Assembly: GCA_944390025.1 (NCBI GenBank)
Contig: CALXOK010000005.1
Location: forward strand, 1-64,000
Source of the DNA: an uncultured Spirochaetales bacterium
GTDB lineage: Bacteria; Spirochaetota; Spirochaetia; Sphaerochaetales; Sphaerochaetaceae
Reading direction: 5' to 3'
Length of the DNA: 64,000 nt
The notes below the pieces were generated by a model. The model had not been told where the DNA came from. It ran no database searches and worked only from the letters and a program-made list of their open reading frames with translations. Below, piece after piece: positions 59,182-64,000 of the stretch (position 1 is the stretch's first letter; every line of letters starts with the position of its first letter). The translations under genes and the position numbers were made by a program.

Positions 59182-60435
59182 ATGGAGTGTTTCAAAAATA
59201 AACACACTTCACCAGTATTGGTCATCATTGCAGACGATTTGACAGGTGCACTGGATACAGGAATCAAATTCGCCATGCGTGGGGCCAGAACAATCACTGT
59301 GACTGTCTCATCCTCACAGGAGCTGATATCTCATCTTCAGGGTGGCTATGAGGTTGTGAGTGTCAATGCCTCAAGCCGTCATATGCCAGGACCTCTGGCT
59401 GCTGAACTTGTCTCTGCCCTTGTTTCTGCCTGTATTAACGAAGGGGTCAGTTATATCTATAAAAAGACAGATTCCGTGCTTAGAGGAAATATAGCCTGTG
59501 AGCTTGAAGGGGTGAAGGAAGCCTCTGGTGTTTCTTTCATACCTTTCATCCCTTCTTATCCTGAGATGAAGAGGACTGTTGAGGAAGGAACGATGTATGT
59601 GGGCGGAGTTCCACTTGCTCAGACAGAGCTTGCCGATGATCCTTTCAGCCCCATCCTCAGCTCCCGCCCCAGAGATGTTTTTTCCTCATCACACTTCAAT
59701 GCGGCTGATGCACTTGCTCCCGGCAGCCTGCCATCAGAAGGGAGTGACCTTGCAATCTATGACGGCAGAATCCAGGAGGATCTTGACCTGACTGCACGCA
59801 CCCTTCTTGATCATGGCCAGAAGGTCTTTGCCGGTTGTGCCGGTTTTGCTCAGGCACTTGCCTGTCAGCTCTTTCTTGGCAAATGCCCACAAATGGAATA
59901 TGACACAAAGCCGATGCTTGTGTTGTGCGGAAGTGTCAATAAGGTTTCCAAGGACCAGATGGAGTATATGGAGGCTCTTGGGAGTCCTCGTCTGAGGTTT
60001 GCAGAGGCTGCTTTGACAGCTCCCTCCTGGATAGAGAATGAGGGGAAAGCTGCCGTATCTGAGATACAGGGGTTTTTCAATGACGGCTGCGACTGTGTCC
60101 TTGTTGACACACTTGCTGATGCCGCAAGCGTGAGGGGACAGGACTATTCCGCTGCAGCCATGGTTGCACACAGTCTGGGCTCCCTTGCTGCCAGATGCCT
60201 GTCCCATGCCGATTTCTCCCTGCTTGTGATAGGAGGAGACACACTCCTTTCCTTTCTTGAGGAACTGGGGAGTGTGGAAATCGAGCCCCGTGTGGAGATA
60301 GGTAAGGGGATGGTTCTGTCGCTGGTCCACATGGAAGGGGGCAGGACGATGACACTAATGTCCAAATCGGGAGGCTTCGGGTCGAAGGACCTTGTCGCGA
60401 CTCTCGTGAAAAATAGAAATACCAATAGGAGGTAA
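59182..60435 (+). CDS. DUF1537 four-carbon acid sugar kinase family protein
   Basis: This 417-residue protein has the family N-terminus IIADDLTGALDTGIKFAMRGA, YKKTDSVLRGNIACELEG (about 95-112) and C-terminal nucleotide-binding sequence (VIGGDTLLSFLEELGSVEIEP, GMVLSLV, MSKSGGFGSKD). Characterised members phosphorylate threonate, erythronate or similar acids. It is the first gene of the plus-strand operon, with AGGAGG upstream, and the ABC binding protein follows after 4 bp. A sugar-acid substrate for the whole locus is the natural inference. Confidence 0.88.
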   Translation: MECFKNKHTSPVLVIIADDLTGALDTGIKFAMRGARTITVTVSSSQELISHLQGGYEVVSVNASSRHMPGPLAAELVSALVSACINEGVSYIYKKTDSVLRGNIACELEGVKEASGVSFIPFIPSYPEMKRTVEEGTMYVGGVPLAQTELADDPFSPILSSRPRDVFSSSHFNAADALAPGSLPSEGSDLAIYDGRIQEDLDLTARTLLDHGQKVFAGCAGFAQALACQLFLGKCPQMEYDTKPMLVLCGSVNKVSKDQMEYMEALGSPRLRFAEAALTAPSWIENEGKAAVSEIQGFFNDGCDCVLVDTLADAASVRGQDYSAAAMVAHSLGSLAARCLSHADFSLLVIGGDTLLSFLEELGSVEIEPRVEIGKGMVLSLVHMEGGRTMTLMSKSGGFGSKDLVATLVKNRNTNRR

Positions 60436-60439
60436 TATT

Positions 60440-62026
60440 ATGAAGAAAAGGACAGTTCTTATTTTCGCACTGATCCTGCTTGTTGCCTTTGCTTTCACAT
60501 CCTGTGGAGGAAAGGAAGAGACATCAACAGCTGCTGCTGGTGCAGAAGAAGGTGGAGTACGCTCTTACGACATGTTCATCCGCAGCCAGTACCACGACTG
60601 GATTAAGGAACTCAAGTGGTACGATGTGGCAGAAGAAAGGACAGGCATCCATGTCAATTACATTGATGGACCGCTTGAGATTGCAGACACCTACACAGAG
60701 GTCGACCAGCGTCTTGCATCCCGCACCCTGCCTGATGCAGCCATGCTCCGTCTTTCCCAGGCCAAGGTATACGGTGCTCAGGGCGCCTTTGTCGATCTGG
60801 CTCCCTACATCAAGGAGTATGCACCGAACATTCAGGCCTATATCGACACTCATCCGGAGTACAAGTCATTCATCACTGATGCTGAAGGCCGCATCTTCGC
60901 CTTTGTCAGGGAGATGCCAGTCATAATCGATTTCATGGGCTACCGCGCTGATCAGTTCACAGAAGCCGGCATCGACCCTGCAAGTGTCAGGACAGTTGAT
61001 GATTTCACCAATGCGATGAGAACCCTGAAGGCATACTTCGGAAAGACAAACCCGAACTACTATCCGCTCTCCGGCCGTGAAAGCGCACTGCGTTTCGCAT
61101 ACCTGTGGGGTGCAGCCGCATACGTTGATGAGAACTCCTCCGGAGGTATCTACTATGCTCATGAGAAGGACAACTGCTTCAACATCAAGGCACCAGGAGC
61201 CTATGAGTGGATCCAGACAATGAAGATGTGGTACGACGAAGGACTCATCGACCCAAGCTGGGTCGAGGGAACCAACACTGAAGGTGACTGGGAAGCAAAG
61301 ACCCTTCAGGGAGATGCATCCATCTTCTACGACTATTACAACAGGGCAGAGTGGTTCATGAGCAACGGCGGACCTGAGGTCGATCCTGACTATGACATGC
61401 AGGTTCTTGACATGCTTGTCGATGAGAATGGCAACCCGATCAAGGCTCCGAACTCTGTACTGTACGGAAATGACAACGCCATTGCAGTCAACAGAAGCTG
61501 TGATGAGGAGACAATCATCACAATCTGTGAATTCATGGATTACTTCTTCAGTGAAGAAGGCATCATCCTTGCCAACTGGGGTGTTGAGGGCGAGAGCTTC
61601 AAGACAAATGAGGATGGAAGCAGGGAATTCATCGCAGACTATAGCACTGAGGAGACTAAGCCCTCCGGTGAGAAGAGATGGTCATTCCTTTCCGACAGAC
61701 TCACGGTCTGCAAGCCGGTTGATCTTGAGGCCTTCTATGCATGGAACACTCCGCTGATTGCAGAAGCTGCAGAGAGAATCGTTCAGGATGAGAACATGCT
61801 TGAGCGCCCGATTGTCGTCTACACGACTGAGGAGGAGCAGAGACTCAGCAACCTGATTGCCTCTGTCTACAATACAGAAGTCGCCAGACTGACAAGCTTC
61901 ATTGTCGGCAACACAGAACTCAACGAGGCCAACTGGACAAGCTTCATCAATGAGATGGACAGCCTTGGTCTGGCTGAGATTGAGGAGATCCAGCTGACAG
62001 CATACCAGAGGACAATAGGACAGTGA
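60440..62026 (+). CDS. Extracellular solute-binding lipoprotein (ABC importer)
   Basis: A 528-residue family 1 (LplA/YtcQ-like) sugar-binding protein. The lipobox is FTSC with Cys22, so it is membrane-anchored. The mature part has RLASRTLPDAAMLR and GRIFAFVREMPV near the N-terminus and the long C-terminal region typical of binding proteins of about 500 residues for oligosaccharides or polysaccharide fragments. Its two permeases follow; an ATPase is not in the window and is often shared in this class. GGAGG precedes the ATG. Confidence 0.9.
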   Translation: MKKRTVLIFALILLVAFAFTSCGGKEETSTAAAGAEEGGVRSYDMFIRSQYHDWIKELKWYDVAEERTGIHVNYIDGPLEIADTYTEVDQRLASRTLPDAAMLRLSQAKVYGAQGAFVDLAPYIKEYAPNIQAYIDTHPEYKSFITDAEGRIFAFVREMPVIIDFMGYRADQFTEAGIDPASVRTVDDFTNAMRTLKAYFGKTNPNYYPLSGRESALRFAYLWGAAAYVDENSSGGIYYAHEKDNCFNIKAPGAYEWIQTMKMWYDEGLIDPSWVEGTNTEGDWEAKTLQGDASIFYDYYNRAEWFMSNGGPEVDPDYDMQVLDMLVDENGNPIKAPNSVLYGNDNAIAVNRSCDEETIITICEFMDYFFSEEGIILANWGVEGESFKTNEDGSREFIADYSTEETKPSGEKRWSFLSDRLTVCKPVDLEAFYAWNTPLIAEAAERIVQDENMLERPIVVYTTEEEQRLSNLIASVYNTEVARLTSFIVGNTELNEANWTSFINEMDSLGLAEIEEIQLTAYQRTIGQ

Positions 62027-62057
62027 TCGCACTTCCGAATTGACCTGAATCCAGATT

Positions 62058-62084
62058 TGCCGGGAGGCCTCTGCCTTCCCGGCA
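62058..62084 (+). promoter_or_regulatory. Hairpin between binding protein and permease genes
   Basis: TGCCGGGA (62058-62065) pairs with TCCCGGCA (62077-62084). It is placed to protect the binding-protein mRNA and reduce permease expression, a common arrangement in ABC importers. The stem is nearly the same as that after tuf. Confidence 0.65.
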
Positions 62085-62100
62085 GCTTGGAGGTGAATTT

Positions 62101-63076
62101 ATGAGAAAAAAAGAAAGAAACTGCTGGCGAACAGGCGCTCTGTCTGCCTAAAGCTGCTTTATCGAAACGCCTGCAAAAGGACCTGATTCTCAACTGGAGA
62201 CTCTATGTCCTTCTGTTGCCAGGCCTGCTGAGCCTCGTGCTCTTCAAACTCCTGCCTGTAGGAGGAATGGTCATAGCCTTTCAGGACTATTCCGCCTTCC
62301 TTGGAATCCGCGGCAGCGAGTGGGTCGGTCTTGAAAATTTCAAGCGAATGCTGACCGATCCGTACATGCTCACACTTGTCAAGAACACGGTCATCCTAGC
62401 CGTGCTTTCAGTCGTATGTGTATTCCCGTTCCTCGTCATCTTCTCCCTCTTTCTCAATGAGGTGAGGTTCCAGAAATTCAAGGGGACGATTCAGAGCGTG
62501 AGCTTTTTGCCTTACTTCATCTCATCAGCGGTTATGGTATCCATCATGTATACCGTTCTCAGCCCTACAAGCGGCATCGTGAACAACCTGATAGTGAAGA
62601 TGGGCGGTGAAAGCGTGAATTTCATGGCGAAACCAGAATGGTTCCGTCCTATATACATATTCCTGCAGATCTGGCAGATGCTCGGTTATAACGCTGTCAT
62701 TTACATGGCCGGAATCGCCTCAATCAACGGAGAGCTTTACGAGGCTGCCGAGGTTGACGGCTGTGGACGCTGGGGCAAGATGATTCATGTCACGCTGCCA
62801 GGAATCTCCACCTCAGTCATCACAATGCTTATCATCAGCATCGGCAATATCTTCACGGTCGATACGGACAGGATTCTGCTTTTGTACAATGCAAGCAACG
62901 CGGCAACCTCCGATGTAATCCAGTCCTACGTCTACCGTATAGCCTTCCAGTCGCTCGGCTTCCCCGACTACAGCTATGGAACTGCAGTGAATATCGTCAA
63001 GTCACTGCTCGCCTTCATCCTCGTCATCATCGCCAACAAGCTGGCAGACAAGTATGCCGAGACGAGGCTCTTCTAG
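62101..63076 (+). CDS. ABC transporter permease 1, start out of frame at an A7 tract
   Basis: The protein is a six-helix LplB-type permease with YVLLLPGLLSLVLFKLLPVGGMVIAFQDYS at the start and the ATPase-contact loop EAAEVDGCGRWGKMIHVTLPGI. The only start with a good Shine-Dalgarno (GGAGGTGAATTT then ATG at 62101) is out of frame: it reads 16 codons and stops. Deleting one A from the A7 run at 62106-62112 joins it to the main frame and gives MRKKKETAGEQALCLPKAAL followed by the permease. A sequencing error, a reversible slippage site or a true mutation are all possible. Without the shift the first start-like codon in frame is TTG at 62216, too late for the first helix. Confidence 0.8.
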
Positions 63077-63086
63077 GAGGTCAGTC

Positions 63087-63965
63087 ATGACAAAGAAAAA
63101 CATAAAGACATTGCCTTTTGACATCATCAACACGACGATACTGACACTTGTGGCAATAATCTGTGTCATACCGTTTCTGTACGTTTTCTTCATCTCGATA
63201 AGCGACGGGCTCTACCTGTCCAGGGGAGAGGTCTCATTCTTCCCCAAAGGAGTGAATATCGAGGCATGGAAGGAGGTCATCACAAACCCGCGCTTCAGCA
63301 TTGGAACAGGTTTCAGGAATAGCCTGGTGTATACACTGCTCGGAACAGCCATAGCCGTCACGTTCACATATCTGACAGCCTATGTCCTGACCAGACCGCG
63401 TATCAGGTTCCGCTATTTCATCATGACGCTGTTTGTAATCACATGGGTTTTCGAGGCCGGTATCATCCCGCAGTACATTGCCTACAGTTCTCTCGGTTTC
63501 ATTGACAACATCTGGGTCATGATTATCCCCGGTGCGATAAACACACAGTATCTGATCATAACCAAGGCCTATCTTGAAGGCCTGCCGAAGGAACTTGAGG
63601 AAGCTGCAATTGTCGATGGCGCCAACGACTTCACGATTGTCGCAAAGATTTTCGTGCCTGTCACAAAGCCAATCATAGCCACAATCGCACTGTTCAACGC
63701 AGTCTCGATCTGGAACCAGTACCTGATTCCCCAGATGTTCCTGCACAACAGCAACCTCAAGACAATCCAGCAGGTTCTGGCCAACGTCATCGTCGGCGCA
63801 ACCGAGTCTCCTTTTGCCAACGTCATGGTCAATGATGTATGGCTGAATCAGGAGAACATGAAGGCGGCAGCAATTATGCTGGCAATGCTTCCTATCGTCT
63901 GTATCTACCCGTTTGTACAGAAGTACTTCAAGAAGGGTATCCTCATCGGTTCCGTCAAGGGCTGA
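63087..63965 (+). CDS. ABC transporter permease 2
   Basis: A 292-residue LplC/YtcP-type permease, partner of the preceding one. It has six membrane helices and the EAA loop ELEEAAIVDGANDFTIVAKIFVPVTKP (about residues 171-197). The ATG follows AGGAGG seven bases upstream and 10 bp after permease 1. The N-terminal MTKKNIKTLPFDIINTTILT is usual for the family. Confidence 0.93.
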   Translation: MTKKNIKTLPFDIINTTILTLVAIICVIPFLYVFFISISDGLYLSRGEVSFFPKGVNIEAWKEVITNPRFSIGTGFRNSLVYTLLGTAIAVTFTYLTAYVLTRPRIRFRYFIMTLFVITWVFEAGIIPQYIAYSSLGFIDNIWVMIIPGAINTQYLIITKAYLEGLPKELEEAAIVDGANDFTIVAKIFVPVTKPIIATIALFNAVSIWNQYLIPQMFLHNSNLKTIQQVLANVIVGATESPFANVMVNDVWLNQENMKAAAIMLAMLPIVCIYPFVQKYFKKGILIGSVKG

Positions 63966-63982
63966 GCTTAAGGGGGGAAAAC

Positions 63983-64000
63983 ATGGAAAGAAAAATCATC
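63983..64000 (+). CDS. Start of the next gene (partial)
   Basis: AGGGGGG then ATG at 63983 begins a frame MERKII that runs off the window. It is 17 bp after permease 2 and is probably the next operon member, likely an enzyme of the same pathway, but six codons do not identify it. Confidence 0.5.

Overview
The window reads as the chromosome of a spirochaete, most like the Sphaerochaeta/Treponema group. The evidence is a long spirochaete-type coiled-coil protein (50499-52358), an RpoB rifampicin pocket with Asn where rifampicin-sensitive bacteria have Ser531, an alpha operon without rpsD, a split str operon (rpsL-rpsG, with tuf separate and no fusA), and transcription and translation genes in the order rpmG-tRNA-Trp-secE-nusG-rplKAJL-rpoBC. 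The genus is inference; no 16S gene is present.

Layout. (1) 1-6.7 kb is an accessory segment: a Phd/Doc toxin-antitoxin pair, a GmrSD-like DUF262/DUF1524 protein divergent from an ADP-ribosylglycohydrolase, a decayed ORF, a perfect 40-bp palindrome, a 23-bp tandem repeat, a DUF4143 ATPase and a TetR regulator. (2) 6.8-15.6 kb holds clpB, a secreted beta-barrel candidate plus lipoprotein, a MobA-like nucleotidyltransferase with an AEC transporter, a DUF554 membrane protein and glycogen phosphorylase. (3) 15.8-28.4 kb is tRNA-Thr, rpmG, tRNA-Trp, secE, nusG, rplKAJL, rpoBC, rpsLG. (4) 28.4-43.1 kb is a TSCPD protein, tuf, then the S10-spc-alpha ribosomal operons, secY and rpoA in one tightly packed unit ending in a strong terminator. 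(5) 43.3-52.4 kb is rny, a ymdB-like phosphodiesterase, a GerMN protein, PTS enzyme I, der, a HAD phosphatase and the coiled-coil protein. (6) 52.4-56.3 kb is grpE-dnaK-dnaJ with no CIRCE element. (7) 56.4-64 kb is a sugar or sugar-acid utilisation locus: a PfkB kinase and PrpR-like regulator on the minus strand, divergent from a DUF1537 kinase and an ABC importer.

The core genes mostly have Shine-Dalgarno sites, are a few bases apart or overlap, and are punctuated by strong intergenic hairpins where dosage must change (nusG/rplK, rplJ/rplL, rplL/rpoB, tuf/rpsJ, rpsK/rpoA, dnaK/dnaJ, binding protein/permease). Several stand-alone genes (DUF4143, TetR, DUF554, PTS enzyme I, PrpR-like regulator, ADP-ribosylglycohydrolase, GerMN) instead lack a Shine-Dalgarno site and have a sigma70-type -10 box that puts +1 at or within 3 nt of the ATG. 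This suggests a consistent class of leaderless transcripts.

The least explained features are the leaderless promoter class, the pair of 23/24-bp tandem-repeat arrays (one over the DUF4143 promoter), the flanked perfect palindrome, a promoter-like 12-mer found three times, an enhancer-binding-protein relative that has lost the sigma54 and Walker B motifs, and an A7 tract that puts an ABC permease out of frame with its start codon.
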